64,000 nucleotides of DNA from DATJZG01 sp035499295 (GCA_035499295.1 DATJZG010000018.1:1-64000); one strand, 5' to 3'. Counted from the stretch's first letter, positions 48,983 to 58,470 are shown. The notes: generated by a model from the sequence alone, not told the origin. Numbers and translations: made by a program.

Positions 48983-50560
48983 GTGGTCGTCCGCCGCGCC
49001 CTGCTCTCGGTCTCCGACAAGACCGGCCTCGTCCCCTTCGCCCGCCGGCTCGCCGCGCGGGGAGTGGAGCTGCTCTCCACCGGTGGCACCCAGCGCGCCC
49101 TCTCCGAGGCCGGCCTGCGCGTCATCCCCGTCGGCGACTACACCCAGGCGCCGGAGATCCTGGGAGGCCGGGTGAAGACGCTCCATCCGCGCGTCCACGG
49201 CGGCATCCTCTACCGGCGCGGCCTTTCGGCGGACGAGGCAGACGTGGCGGCCCGCGACATTCCCCCCATCGACCTGGTGGTGGTGAACCTCTACCCGTTC
49301 CGGGAGGCGGTGGCGGCGGGCAAGCCGTTCGACGAGGTGGTCGAGGAGATCGACATCGGGGGCCCGGCGATGGTCCGCAGCGCGGCCAAGAACTCCGCCC
49401 ACGTGGCGGTCGTCGTCGACCCCGCCGACTATGAGCGGGTGGCGGCCGAGATCGAGGCGGGCGGAGCCGTGAGCGACGTCACCCGCTTCGACCTCATGAA
49501 GAAGGCCTTCGCCCACACCGCCTCCTACGACGCGGCCATCGCCGAGTACCTATCCTCCCGGAGCTCGAAGTCGGCCACTCCCAGCCACTTCCCCGGGACC
49601 CTCGCCGCCACCTGGAGCAAGGTGCAGGACCTCCGCTACGGGGAGAACCCCCACCAGGCGGGCGCCTTCTACCGCTCCCCGCGCGAGCCCCAGGAGCCCT
49701 CGGTGGCCTTCGCCGGCGTCCTCCAGGGCAAGGAGCTCTCCTACAACAACCTGCTCGATCTGGAGGCCGCGCTCGCCGGGGTGAAGGAGTTCGAGGAGGC
49801 GGCCTGCGTCGTCATCAAGCACAACACCCCCTGCGGCGTCTCGCTCGGCGCGGGTCCGGCGGAGGCCTTCGCGCGCGCCCGCGACTGCGACCCGGTCTCG
49901 GCCTTCGGCGGCATCGTGGCGCTCAACCGGTCCGTGGACGCCGCGGCGGCGAAGGAACTCGCCGGCCTCTTCCTCGAGTGCGTCATCGCGCCCGCCTACG
50001 GGCCCGAGGCGCGCGAGATCCTGGGCGCGAAGAAGAACCTGCGGCTCCTGGAGAGCCCCAGGCTCGGGGAGCCGCGGTCGCGCTGGGCGAGGCAGCCCGA
50101 GGAGTCGCGCGAGCTGCGCTCCATCGTCGGCGGCCTGCTGGTGATGGACCGCGACCTCGGCTCCATCCGCCGCGAGGACTGCCGGGTGATGACGAAGCGC
50201 GCCCCCAGCGAGGAGGAGTGGAAGGACCTCCTCTTCGCCTGGAAGGTGGTGAAGCACGTCAAGTCGAATGCCATCGTCTTCGCCAGGGGAGACCGGACGG
50301 TCGCCATCGGCGGGGGGCAGACGAGCCGGGTGGAGTCGGTGAAGACCGCGGTGATGAAGGCGCGGCTCCCGCTCCGCGGCTCTGCGGTGGCGTCCGACGC
50401 CTTCTTCCCCTTCGCCGACGGGGTGGAGGAGATCATCCGCGCCGGCGCCACCGCCGTCATCCAGCCCGGCGGCTCGGTCCGGGACGCCGAGGTGGTGGCG
50501 GCGGCCGACCAGGCGGACATCGCCATGGTGGCCTCCGGGATGCGCCACTTCCGGCACTGA
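48983..50560 (+). CDS. purH: Bifunctional AICAR transformylase/IMP cyclohydrolase PurH
   Basis: 525 residues. Last two steps of IMP synthesis: formylation of AICAR and ring closure. The N-terminal cyclohydrolase part shows ALLSVSDKTGLVPFARRLA, LSTGGTQRAL, GGRVKTLHPRVHGGIL; the transformylase part shows LRYGENPHQAGAFY, ELSYNNLLDLEAAL, VKHNTPCG-type VIKHNTPCGVSLG, KHVKSNAIVFARGDRTVAIG and DAFFPFADGVEEI. GTG 48983 has GGAGG eight bases upstream; a TTG 19 codons earlier is in frame but lacks this. TAGAAA at 48949-48954 is the likely -10. Confidence 0.96.
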   Translation: MVVRRALLSVSDKTGLVPFARRLAARGVELLSTGGTQRALSEAGLRVIPVGDYTQAPEILGGRVKTLHPRVHGGILYRRGLSADEADVAARDIPPIDLVVVNLYPFREAVAAGKPFDEVVEEIDIGGPAMVRSAAKNSAHVAVVVDPADYERVAAEIEAGGAVSDVTRFDLMKKAFAHTASYDAAIAEYLSSRSSKSATPSHFPGTLAATWSKVQDLRYGENPHQAGAFYRSPREPQEPSVAFAGVLQGKELSYNNLLDLEAALAGVKEFEEAACVVIKHNTPCGVSLGAGPAEAFARARDCDPVSAFGGIVALNRSVDAAAAKELAGLFLECVIAPAYGPEAREILGAKKNLRLLESPRLGEPRSRWARQPEESRELRSIVGGLLVMDRDLGSIRREDCRVMTKRAPSEEEWKDLLFAWKVVKHVKSNAIVFARGDRTVAIGGGQTSRVESVKTAVMKARLPLRGSAVASDAFFPFADGVEEIIRAGATAVIQPGGSVRDAEVVAAADQADIAMVASGMRHFRH

Positions 50561-50606
50561 GAGAGCGCCGCCGGAGGCCCCCGCGCCGGGGCGCCCGCAG
50601 GCGTGG

Positions 50607-50612
50607 TATATC
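50607..50612 (+). promoter_or_regulatory. Candidate -10 of a leaderless promoter for purD
   Basis: TATATC with an upstream TG (TGGTATATC, extended -10), 8 bases before ATG 50621. Starts the purD-purE-lptF-lptG-tsaC run. Confidence 0.5.
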
Positions 50613-50620
50613 GCCCCCGC

Positions 50621-51910
50621 ATGCGCGTTCTCGTCGTGGGCGCGGGCGGCCGCGAGCACGCCCTCGCCTGGAAGATCTCTCGCAGCCCGCTCGCCGAGAA
50701 GGTCTACTGCGCGCCCGGCAACCCCGGGACGGCGCGCGTCGCCGAGAACCTGCCCATCGCCGCCGACGACGTGGAGCGACTCGCGCGGTGGGCGCGCGAG
50801 AATGCCATCGACCTGGTGGTGGTCGGACCCGAGGCTCCGCTCGTCGGCGGTCTGTGCGATCGGCTGGCGGGGAGCGGGGTGGCGGCCTTCGGGCCGAGCG
50901 CGGCGGCGGCGCGCCTGGAGGGGTCGAAGGCCTTCGCCAAGGAGGTGATGGAGGCGGCCGGGATCCCGACCGCCTCGCACCGCGTCTTCGAGTCCCTCGA
51001 GCCGGCCGCCGCCTACGCCCGGGCCCGGGAAGGCAAGGTGGTGGTGAAGGCCGATGGCCTCGCCGCCGGCAAGGGAGTGGTGGTGTGCGGGAGCGTGGCC
51101 GAGGCCGAGGCGGCATTGCGGAGCCTCCTCGTCGAGCGCGTTCACGGCGCGGCGGGCTCCCGCGTGGTGGTGGAGGAGAGGCTCGAGGGGCCCGAGGCGA
51201 GCGTCATCGCCCTCACCGACGGGAAGCGGCTCCTCACCCTGCCGCCGGCACAGGACCACAAGCGCATCTTCGACGGCGACCAGGGGCCCAACACCGGTGG
51301 AATGGGGGCCTTCTGCCCCACGCCCACGGTGGACGCGGCGCTGCTCGCCGAGGTGGAGAGGACCGTGCTCCTGCCCACCATCGCCGAGATGGCGCGGCGA
51401 GGAACGCCCTTTCGCGGGGCGCTCTACGCCGGGCTCATGCTCACCGAGCGCGGGCCGAGGGTGCTCGAATTCAACGCCCGCTTCGGCGACCCGGAGACGC
51501 AGCCCATCCTCATGCGCCTCGGGAGCGACCTCCTCCCGGCGCTGCTCGGCGCCGCCCGGGGAGAGCTCGGGGGCGCTCGGCTGGAGTTCGACCCGCGCGC
51601 CGCCGTGGGCGTCGTCCTGGCGGCCGAGGGCTACCCCGGCACCGTCGTCCAGGGCGACGTCGTCGAGGGAGCGGAGGAGGCGCTGGGGGAGGGGGTGGAG
51701 GTGTTCCAGGCGGCCACCGCGCGAGGGCCGGACGGGAAGCTCCGCACCGCCGGAGGGCGGGTCCTCACCGTCTGCGCTCTCGGGCGGGACCTGGAGGAGG
51801 CCGCCGCCCGCGCGTACCGGGCGGCCGGGACCATTCGCTTCCGCGGCGGCCAGTACCGCCGCGACATCGGAAGGGCTCTTTCGCCTGCCAGGAATCGGGA
51901 GGTCACGTGA
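50621..51910 (+). CDS. purD: Phosphoribosylamine-glycine ligase PurD
   Basis: 429 residues. ATP-grasp enzyme joining glycine to phosphoribosylamine in purine synthesis. MRVLVVGAGGREHALAWKI at the start, DLVVVGPEAPLVGGLCD, VVVKADGLAAGKGVVVC (ATP-binding loop), LPPAQDHKRIFDGDQGPNTG and LEFNARFGDPETQPI (metal and phosphate sites) are all present. The ATG has no ribosome site. GTGA overlap with purE. Confidence 0.96.
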   Translation: MRVLVVGAGGREHALAWKISRSPLAEKVYCAPGNPGTARVAENLPIAADDVERLARWARENAIDLVVVGPEAPLVGGLCDRLAGSGVAAFGPSAAAARLEGSKAFAKEVMEAAGIPTASHRVFESLEPAAAYARAREGKVVVKADGLAAGKGVVVCGSVAEAEAALRSLLVERVHGAAGSRVVVEERLEGPEASVIALTDGKRLLTLPPAQDHKRIFDGDQGPNTGGMGAFCPTPTVDAALLAEVERTVLLPTIAEMARRGTPFRGALYAGLMLTERGPRVLEFNARFGDPETQPILMRLGSDLLPALLGAARGELGGARLEFDPRAAVGVVLAAEGYPGTVVQGDVVEGAEEALGEGVEVFQAATARGPDGKLRTAGGRVLTVCALGRDLEEAAARAYRAAGTIRFRGGQYRRDIGRALSPARNREVT

Positions 51911-52413
51911 CGGCCAAGGTCCTCATTCTCATGGGCTCCGACTCGGACTGGGAGGTGATGTCGGAGGCGAGGAAGTCGCTCCAGGAGATGGGAGTGGAGA
52001 GCGACGTCCACGTCTCGAGCGCCCACCGCACGCCGGAGCGGACCGCCGCCCTGGCGCGCGAGGCGGCCGGGCGCGGGATCCGGGTCATCATCTGCGGCGC
52101 GGGCGCCGCCGCCCACCTCTCCGGGGTGGTCGCGGCCGAGAGCCCGCTCCCGGTGCTGGGCGTGCCCCTCGCCTCGAGCGACCTCTCCGGCCTCGACGCG
52201 CTGCTCGCCACCGCCCAGATGCCCTCCGGGGTGCCGGTGGGAACGCTCGCCATCGGCAAGGCGGGGGCGCGCAACGCCGGCCTGCTCGCTGCCCGCATCC
52301 TGGCCCTCTCCGACCCCGAGGTGGCCGCCAAGGTGCGCGAGCAGCGGGCCCGCATGAGTCAGGAGGTCGAGGCGAAGGACGAGGCCCTGCAGAAGCGGCT
52401 GCGGGGCGAATAG
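51907..52413 (+). CDS. purE: N5-carboxyaminoimidazole ribonucleotide mutase PurE
   Basis: 168 residues. Class I PurE that moves the carboxylate of N5-CAIR. MGSDSDWEVMSEARKSLQEM, VSSAHRTPERTAALA (catalytic His), ICGAGAAAHLSGVVAA and PLASSDLSGLDALLATAQMP are the usual signatures. GTG overlaps the purD stop. No purK in the window. Confidence 0.96.
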   Translation: MTAKVLILMGSDSDWEVMSEARKSLQEMGVESDVHVSSAHRTPERTAALAREAAGRGIRVIICGAGAAAHLSGVVAAESPLPVLGVPLASSDLSGLDALLATAQMPSGVPVGTLAIGKAGARNAGLLAARILALSDPEVAAKVREQRARMSQEVEAKDEALQKRLRGE

Positions 52414-52418
52414 AGGGC

Positions 52419-53525
52419 GTGGACACGCTCGACCGCTACCTGGCGCGCGAGATCCTGCTGCCCTTCGCGGCGGGGCTCCTCTTCCTCACCCAGCTCCTAC
52501 TCGCCTCCCAGCTCCTCGCCCAGGCCGACGTGCTGTTCGGCGGCGGGGTCTCGGCCTGGGACGTGATCCGCATTCTCGCCGACCTCGTCCCGCACGTCCT
52601 CGAGTACGTCCTGCCGGTCGCCTTCCTGCTCGGCGCCGTGCTGGGCGTCGGTCGCCTCGCCGAGTACCGCGAGATCGTGGCCCTCTCGGCGGCAGGCATC
52701 TCGCCGGTGAGGCTCGTCCGGGTTCCCCTCCTCCTCGGCGTGGCGGTCTCCGCGGTGGCGATGTGGATCGCCCTGCAACTCGCACCCGCCGGACTGCGCG
52801 ACGCCCGCGGCCGCATCGACGAGGTGATCAAGCGCAACCTCCAGGGGGAGATCCGCGCCGGGGTCTTCTACGAGGACATTCCCGGCTTCACCCTCTACGC
52901 GGCCGAGGTCAAGCCGGACGGCTTCCGCCACGTCCTCATCGCCGACCGCACCAACCCATCCGCCCCGGTCCTGGCGCTCTCCGAGAGGGGGCGCTTCGAG
53001 CCCTCCCCGGGGGGCAGCCTAAGGCTGGTGCTCGACCGGGGCGAACTGCACCGAGAGGAGCCGGCGAGCGAGTACATCGTGGCGGCCTTCGACCGGGCCT
53101 CGGTGGACCTCGGGCTCGGCCAGACCCTGGGGGAGCGCAACCGGCTCTCGGGCTCCGCCTTCGAGCTCACCCCGGCCGAGATCCGCCGGGCCGGGCAGCC
53201 CGGGGGCGGGCGGAGCGAGGAGGAGGCCCGCGGCTGGAGGACGTTCCTGTGGAGGCGCATCGCCGTCCCTCTCGGGATCCTGGCGCTCGGCCTCCTCGCC
53301 GTTCCCATCAGCGCCATGCGCCGCGGGGGGCGCGCCTTCGGATACGGGGTGACGCTGCTCGCGGTGGTGGCGTACTACTCCCTCCTGCGCTTCGGGGAGA
53401 AACTCTCGCACCGGGGCACCCTGCCCCCGTGGCTCGGCCCCAACGTCGCCAACCTGGCGGTGGCGGCGGTGGCGATCGTCCTGCTCGCCCAGCTGGCCCG
53501 CCGCGGTACCGGAGCCGTGAAGTGA
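52419..53525 (+). CDS. lptF: LPS export permease LptF
   Basis: 368 residues. Transmembrane part of the LptB2FG ABC transporter that extracts lipopolysaccharide. N-terminal helices (DTLDRYLAREILLPFAAGLL), RLAEYREIVALSAAGISPVRLV (coupling helix), a periplasmic beta-jellyroll domain (about 130-260), and C-terminal helices (AVPLGILALGLLAVPISAM). YjgP/YjgQ family length fits. GTG lies 5 bases after purE. lptB and lptC are not in the window. Confidence 0.9.
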   Translation: MDTLDRYLAREILLPFAAGLLFLTQLLLASQLLAQADVLFGGGVSAWDVIRILADLVPHVLEYVLPVAFLLGAVLGVGRLAEYREIVALSAAGISPVRLVRVPLLLGVAVSAVAMWIALQLAPAGLRDARGRIDEVIKRNLQGEIRAGVFYEDIPGFTLYAAEVKPDGFRHVLIADRTNPSAPVLALSERGRFEPSPGGSLRLVLDRGELHREEPASEYIVAAFDRASVDLGLGQTLGERNRLSGSAFELTPAEIRRAGQPGGGRSEEEARGWRTFLWRRIAVPLGILALGLLAVPISAMRRGGRAFGYGVTLLAVVAYYSLLRFGEKLSHRGTLPPWLGPNVANLAVAAVAIVLLAQLARRGTGAVK

Positions 53526-54595
53526 CCCTCTTCTTCCACATCGCCCGGCGCGCGCTCGTCGCCTTCGTCGGCGCGCTCGTGGCGGTGGTGATCCTCTTCC
53601 TGGTGGTGGAGGTCTCCGAGAACGCCAACCTCTTCCGGGGAGAGGGGTGGCTCGAGGGAGCCGTCGAGGTCTACCTCAACCGGGCGGCGGCGGTGGCCTG
53701 GCAGACGGCGCCCGCCGCCATGCTCCTCGGCGCCTCGCTCACCGCCTCGAGCCTTCGCCGCACCCGGGAGTACGACGCCATGCGGGCGCTCGGGCTCGGC
53801 CCCTGGCGGGTGGCCCTTCCCATCCTGGCGGTGGCGACGGTCGTCGCCCTCGGGATGATGGTGTTCGACGACCTGGTCGCCGCCGGCGCCGCCGCCCGGG
53901 CGGACGAGATCCTCGCCACCCGGTTCAACGGGGGTGCGAACTGGCGCCGCTGGCAGGAGCCGAAGCGCTGGTTCCGCGGCCGGGGCGGGAGGCGCGTCTA
54001 CGACCTGCGCGGGACCGGGGAGGGGGGCGCATTCGAGCGGGTCACCATCCTCGAGCTCAGCCCCGAGTTCCGGCTGGAGCGCAGGATCGACGCGCAGCGC
54101 ATGCTCCCCGGGGGCGCCGGGGAGTGGATCCTGGAGGACGTCGAGGAGCGGACCTTCACCCCAGCGGGATTCCGGCTGGAGAAGGCCGACCGGAAGGTCT
54201 ACCGGTTCGACGAAGACCCCGAGGCCTTCGCGGTGCGGCCGGGCTCTCCCGCCCAGATGCGGCGCTCCGTCGTCGCCTCCCAGATCCAGGTGCGCCGCCG
54301 CCTCGGCCTCGCCACCGCCGACTACGAGCTCGAGTGGCAGCGGAAGATCGCCTATCCGGCGGCGGCGATCCCCGCCGCGCTGCTCGCGCTGGCGCTCGCG
54401 CTCCGGCGCGACCGGCGCGGGAACGTCACCGCCTCGGTGGCCGAGTCGGTGGGGGTCTCCGTCGCCTTCTGGGGGCTCCAGGGAGTCGCCTGGTCCCTGG
54501 GGCGCTCGGGCCGCATCTCCCCGGCGGCGGCGGCCTGGCTGCCCGACGCCGTCGTTCTCGTCGCCGGGCTCTGGGCCCTGCGGCGCTTTCGCTAG
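53522..54595 (+). CDS. lptG: LPS export permease LptG
   Basis: 357 residues. Second YjgP/YjgQ permease, partner of LptF. FFHIARRALVAFVGALVAVV opens it; RTREYDAMRALGLGPWRVAL is the coupling helix, the periplasmic beta domain spans about 110-250 (FERVTILELSPEFRLERRID), and YELEWQRKIAYPAAAIPAAL begins the C-terminal helices. GTG overlaps the lptF stop. Confidence 0.9.
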   Translation: MTLFFHIARRALVAFVGALVAVVILFLVVEVSENANLFRGEGWLEGAVEVYLNRAAAVAWQTAPAAMLLGASLTASSLRRTREYDAMRALGLGPWRVALPILAVATVVALGMMVFDDLVAAGAAARADEILATRFNGGANWRRWQEPKRWFRGRGGRRVYDLRGTGEGGAFERVTILELSPEFRLERRIDAQRMLPGGAGEWILEDVEERTFTPAGFRLEKADRKVYRFDEDPEAFAVRPGSPAQMRRSVVASQIQVRRRLGLATADYELEWQRKIAYPAAAIPAALLALALALRRDRRGNVTASVAESVGVSVAFWGLQGVAWSLGRSGRISPAAAAWLPDAVVLVAGLWALRRFR

Positions 54596-54610
54596 CGGAG
54601 GACCGCCGGG

Positions 54611-55240
54611 ATGGCGCTCTTCACCTGCGACGTCGCCGAGGTGGCGCTCGTCCTGCGCCGGGGGGGGATCGCCGTCTACCCGACCGAAACCTTCTACGGC
54701 CTCGGAGCCGTCGCTTCCCTCCCGGACGCGATCGCGCGCCTCGCCCGGGCCAAGTTCAGGCCCGAAGGGAAGCCGCTCCCGCTCGTCGTCGCCGATCGCG
54801 ACATGGCGTTTGCGCTCTGGTCGGCGGTGCCCGACGAGGCGCGGGTGCTCGCTGCCGCGTTCTGGCCGGGCCCGCTCACGCTCGTGTCCAGGGCGGCGAA
54901 CGGGCTCCCCGCCGAGGTGGCCGGGCCCGGCACCGTCGGGGTGCGGGTGCCCGGGAGCGAAGTCGCGCGGGACCTCTCCCGGCTCTCGGATGCACCCCTG
55001 GTGTCGACCTCCGCGAACCTCTCGGGGGGTGAGCCCGTGCGCCGCGTCGAGGATCTCGACCCGGCCCTCGCGCTCGCGGTAGATGCGGTCCTCGACGGCG
55101 GACCTACCCCGGGAGGGTTGCCGAGCACGGTGGTGGAGGTGGGCCCGGGAAGGGTCGTGCTCGTCCGCGGGGGAGCGGTTCCCTGGCCCGAGATCCTCCG
55201 GGCGATGCGCGCGGCGGCCTTGCCCTCCGCAGCCGACTGA
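54611..55240 (+). CDS. tsaC: Threonylcarbamoyl-AMP synthase (TsaC/YrdC/Sua5 family)
   Basis: 209 residues. Makes threonylcarbamoyl-AMP for t6A37 of ANN-decoding tRNAs. GGIAVYPTETFYGLGAVAS, ARAKFRPEGKPLPLVVAD (Lys/Arg site), FWPGPLTLVSRAANG and APLVSTSANLSGGEPV are the YrdC hallmarks. The Sua5 C-terminal domain is absent, so this is the short form. GGAGG lies nine bases before the ATG. Follows lptG by 15 bases. Confidence 0.93.
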   Translation: MALFTCDVAEVALVLRRGGIAVYPTETFYGLGAVASLPDAIARLARAKFRPEGKPLPLVVADRDMAFALWSAVPDEARVLAAAFWPGPLTLVSRAANGLPAEVAGPGTVGVRVPGSEVARDLSRLSDAPLVSTSANLSGGEPVRRVEDLDPALALAVDAVLDGGPTPGGLPSTVVEVGPGRVVLVRGGAVPWPEILRAMRAAALPSAAD

Positions 55241-55259
55241 TCTACGGTCCCGCGACCCC

Positions 55260-56600
55260 ATGCCCGCCGTCGCGCCTTTTCGCGGTCTCCGCTTCGCTGC
55301 GCCCGGCAGGGACATCTCGGACCTGGTTGCACCTCCCTACGACGTCATCTCGCCCGCCCTGCGCGAGACGCTCCTCTCGCGCTCGCCGCAGAACGTGGTC
55401 CGCCTCATCCTGGAGAAGGAGGGCCCCGGAGACGCTCCCGGAAGCGATCGGTACACGCGCGCGAGCGCCACCTTCCGCGGTTGGATCGCACGCGGAGTCC
55501 TTCAACGGGATGTTCAGCCGGCGCTCTACCCCCTCGAGCAGACCTTCCCCACCCCCGACGGCCGCGAGCGAGTCCGGCGCGGGCTCCTCGCCGCCGTGCG
55601 CCTGCACGACTTCAAGGACGGCGTCGTGCGGCCGCACGAGAGCACGCTCGCCGGGCCGCTTGCCGACCGCCTGGAGCTGACGCGCCACGCCCGCGCCAAC
55701 CTCTCGCCGGTGTTCGGCGTCTACGACGACCCGCGCGCCGAGGTGGCGCAGGCCCTCGCCGGCGCCTTCGTCCCCGACCCGGTGGCGCAGGCGGTGACGG
55801 ACGACGGGACCCGGCAGCGCATGTGGCGGCTCGAGGACCCCCAGAGCATCTCGGCGGTGAAGCGCCTGCTCGCCGACCGGCGCGTCATCATCGCCGACGG
55901 CCACCACCGCTACGGGGCGGCGCTCTCCCTGCGGGACGAGCTCGACCGGGAGACGCCGGGCCTGCCCGCCGAGGGGGGGCACCGCTGGGTGCTCATGTAC
56001 CTGCTCGCGGCCAGCGATCCGGGGCTCGTCATCTTCCCCACCCACCGGCTCCTGCGGAACCTGCCCGGCCTGCGGTCTGCCGGACTCGCCTCCGGCTTGG
56101 AGCGCTGGTTCCGGGTGGACGCCATCGCCGAGGACATCCGGCGACCGACGGGGCGAGCCTGGGCCATCTCGCGCCTCTCCGAGCACCTCGGGAAGTCCAC
56201 CGCCTTCGTCCTCGTCACCGCGGAGGACGGCCGCGCCCGGTTGCTCACCCTGCGCGAGGACGCCGACCTGTCCGGCCTCCCGCTGCCGAAGGACAGGAAC
56301 CTACGGGAGCTCGACGTCAGCGTCCTCCACGGGGTCGTCCTCGAGGGGCTCCTGGGCCTCTCCAAGGCGTCCCAGGACCGCGAGGAGAACCTGGTCTACG
56401 TGCGGGACGCCGGCGAGGCGGTGGCGAGGACGCTGAGCGGAGAGGCCCAGGCGGCCTTCCTTCTCAACCCCACTCCCATGTGGCAGGTCCAGGCGGTGGC
56501 CGACGCCGGACTGACGATGCCGGTGAAGAGCACCTGGTTCCACCCGAAGATCCCGAGCGGGCTCGTGATGAGGGAGTTGGATCCGGCCGGGCCGCCTTGA
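55260..56600 (+). CDS. DUF1015 family protein
   Basis: 446 residues, soluble. MPAVAPFRGLRFAAPGRDIS, then DLVAPPYDVISPALRETLL, PQNVVRLILEKEGP, YPLEQTF, IIADGHHRYGAALSLRDEL and GLTMPVKSTWFHPKIPSGLV are the DUF1015 markers (an uncharacterised family with a conserved DGHHRY motif). Function is not established, though it has been grouped near serine and stress metabolism genes. ATG 55260 has TACGGT 11 bases upstream and no ribosome site. Confidence 0.9.
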   Translation: MPAVAPFRGLRFAAPGRDISDLVAPPYDVISPALRETLLSRSPQNVVRLILEKEGPGDAPGSDRYTRASATFRGWIARGVLQRDVQPALYPLEQTFPTPDGRERVRRGLLAAVRLHDFKDGVVRPHESTLAGPLADRLELTRHARANLSPVFGVYDDPRAEVAQALAGAFVPDPVAQAVTDDGTRQRMWRLEDPQSISAVKRLLADRRVIIADGHHRYGAALSLRDELDRETPGLPAEGGHRWVLMYLLAASDPGLVIFPTHRLLRNLPGLRSAGLASGLERWFRVDAIAEDIRRPTGRAWAISRLSEHLGKSTAFVLVTAEDGRARLLTLREDADLSGLPLPKDRNLRELDVSVLHGVVLEGLLGLSKASQDREENLVYVRDAGEAVARTLSGEAQAAFLLNPTPMWQVQAVADAGLTMPVKSTWFHPKIPSGLVMRELDPAGPP

Positions 56601-56642
56601 TGTAGCGCCCCGCCGGCCCTTTCCCGCGCCGCCGGTTTGCGC

Positions 56643-56648
56643 TAGAAA
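56643..56648 (+). promoter_or_regulatory. Candidate -10 of a leaderless promoter for hemB
   Basis: TAGAAA, preceded by GC, 7 bases before the ATG. The same hexamer stands before purH, there with a leader. No Shine-Dalgarno in between. Confidence 0.45.
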
Positions 56649-56655
56649 CGCGCCC

Positions 56656-57681
56656 ATGCCGTTTCCACAGGAACGCCCCCGCCGCTTGCGCCGCAACGAG
56701 GCCCTGCGCACCCTCGTCCGCGAGACCCATCTCTCGCCCGACGACTTCATGTGGCCGCTCTTCGTCGTCCCCGGCTCGAAGGTCCGCAAGGCGGTGAAGA
56801 GCATGCCGGGGGTCTTCCAGCTCTCGGTGGACGAGCTCGTCGGCGAGGCGCAGGCGGGCTGGGACGCTGGGGTGCGCTCGGTCATCCTCTTCGGAGTGCC
56901 GGAGCACAAGGACGAGGTCGGCACTGGCGCCTACGCCGACGAGGGGATCGTGCCGCGCGCGGTCCGGGCGCTGCGCGAGAGGGTCCCGGGACTGATCATC
57001 GCCACCGACGTCTGCCTCTGCGAGTACACCGACCACGGGCACTGCGGGGTCCTGAAGCCGCCGCTGGCCGGTGGACCGAAGCAGGACCTGGGGGTCGACA
57101 ACGACCTCACCCTGCCCATCCTGGCGAAGGAGGCGGTGGCCCACGCCCGGGCGGGCGCCGACATCGTCGCGCCCTCCGACATGATGGACGGCCGGGTGGC
57201 CGCCATCCGGGAGAGGCTCGACGAAGGTGGGTTCCCGGATGTCCCCATCCTCTCCTACGCGGCCAAGTACGCCGGCGCGTTCTACGGACCGTTCCGGGAC
57301 GCCGCCGAGAGCGCGCCGCGCGAGGGGCCCGGCATCCCCAAGGACCGCAAGGGCTACCAGATGGACCCCGGGAACGCTCGCGAGGCCCTGCGCGAGGTGG
57401 CGCTCGACGTCGCCGAGGGCGCCGACATGGTCATGGTGAAGCCCGCCGTGCCCTACCTCGACATCGTTCGCATGATCCGCGAGCGGTTCCCGGTGCCGGT
57501 GGCGGCCTACCACGTGTCGGGCGAGTACGCGATGATCAAGGCGGCGGCACAGGCCGGATGGGTCGACGAGGAGCGGGTGGTCCTCGAGACCATGCTGTGC
57601 ATCCGCCGGGCGGGAGCCGATTTCATCCTCACCTACTTCGCCAAGGACGCGGCCCGTCTCCTGACCGGGGGCCGTCGTTGA
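56656..57681 (+). CDS. hemB: Delta-aminolevulinic acid dehydratase HemB
   Basis: 341 residues. Condenses two 5-aminolevulinate to porphobilinogen. RRLRRNEALRTLVRETHLSP opens the enzyme; the zinc-site cysteines DVCLCEYTDHGHCG are the Cys-rich type; catalytic lysines are in SYAAKYAGAFYGPFRDA and MVMVKPAVPYLDIVR. Consistent with the C5 pathway genes hemA/C/D, which lie 24 kb away. The next gene starts at TTG overlapping its TGA. Confidence 0.96.
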   Translation: MPFPQERPRRLRRNEALRTLVRETHLSPDDFMWPLFVVPGSKVRKAVKSMPGVFQLSVDELVGEAQAGWDAGVRSVILFGVPEHKDEVGTGAYADEGIVPRAVRALRERVPGLIIATDVCLCEYTDHGHCGVLKPPLAGGPKQDLGVDNDLTLPILAKEAVAHARAGADIVAPSDMMDGRVAAIRERLDEGGFPDVPILSYAAKYAGAFYGPFRDAAESAPREGPGIPKDRKGYQMDPGNAREALREVALDVAEGADMVMVKPAVPYLDIVRMIRERFPVPVAAYHVSGEYAMIKAAAQAGWVDEERVVLETMLCIRRAGADFILTYFAKDAARLLTGGRR

Positions 57682-57887
57682 GCAAGGACCCGGAGACCCG
57701 GTACCAGGTGGCGGAGGTGTCGCCCGTCACTGCCGAGACGCTGGAGCGGGCGCTCAACGAGCACGCCGAGGACGGGTCCAGCTTCGAGTCCATGCACTTC
57801 GTCATGCGAGACGGCTCTCACCGGCCCGCCATGGCCTACCTCCTCTTCACCGCCGGGAGGGCGGGGCGAAAGCGCCCCGGCCGCTAG
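57678..57887 (+). CDS. Small DUF4177-like protein
   Basis: 69 residues from TTG 57678, overlapping the hemB stop (TTGA). RYQVAEVSPVTAETLERALN, EHAEDGSSFESMHFVMRDGS and AMAYLLFTAGRAG follow the strand-helix-strand-strand order of DUF4177 proteins ('YkVvev...LE..LNe...eGW.l..v'). Function is unknown. Immediately followed, without a gap, by an RDD-family gene. Confidence 0.6.
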   Translation: MSKDPETRYQVAEVSPVTAETLERALNEHAEDGSSFESMHFVMRDGSHRPAMAYLLFTAGRAGRKRPGR

Positions 57888-58433
57888 ATGCGCGAGGCGC
57901 GGCGCGAGGGCTCTCCCTACCCGAAGGCCGACCTGATGCTCCGGGGTCTGGCCCGAGGCCTCGACTTTCTCCTCGCCATCGCCCTCGCCCAGCTGGGCCA
58001 CGAGCTCGGTGCCATCCTGGCGGTGGTGTACCTCCTCCTCGCCGACGGCTTCATGCACGGGCAGTCGCTCGGCAAGCGCGTCTTCGGGGTCCGGGCGATG
58101 CAGATCCCCGGCCGGACTCCGGCCGGCTACCGCGAGTCGATGCTGCGCAACGCCGACTTCGCCCTGGTGGCCCTCTTCTACGTCGTCCCGCTGGGGTGGA
58201 TCCTGCTCGTCCTGGTGGGCCTCCCGGTGGTGGCCTTCGAATCCTGGATGGTCTGGACCGACCGGCTCGGGATCCGCATCGGCGACATCTTCGCCGACAC
58301 CCAGGTGGTGGACGCCAAGGTGGTGACGAAGATCGAGGTGGTGGCCGCGCACTCCTTCCCCATGTCGCCGGCGCCGCCCGGGCACGGCGCCGGCCGCGGC
58401 GCGGTCGCGGGCCACGCCGCTCGCGCCGCCTGA
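57888..58433 (+). CDS. RDD family membrane protein
   Basis: 181 residues with three membrane segments: LARGLDFLLAIALAQLGHEL, LAVVYLLLADGFMHGQSLG and ALVALFYVVPLGWILLVLVG. The RDD pattern appears as RGLDFLL (RxxD) then LGKRVFGVRAMQ. RDD proteins are a widespread uncharacterised membrane family, some with Na+/H+ exchange activity. ATG starts the base after the previous stop. The tail is Ala/Gly-rich. It precedes the ATP-grasp gene by 37 bases. Confidence 0.8.
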   Translation: MREARREGSPYPKADLMLRGLARGLDFLLAIALAQLGHELGAILAVVYLLLADGFMHGQSLGKRVFGVRAMQIPGRTPAGYRESMLRNADFALVALFYVVPLGWILLVLVGLPVVAFESWMVWTDRLGIRIGDIFADTQVVDAKVVTKIEVVAAHSFPMSPAPPGHGAGRGAVAGHAARAA

Positions 58434-58470
58434 GGGCGCCGCGCCGGAAGGCCCGGGCACGGGAAGAGCC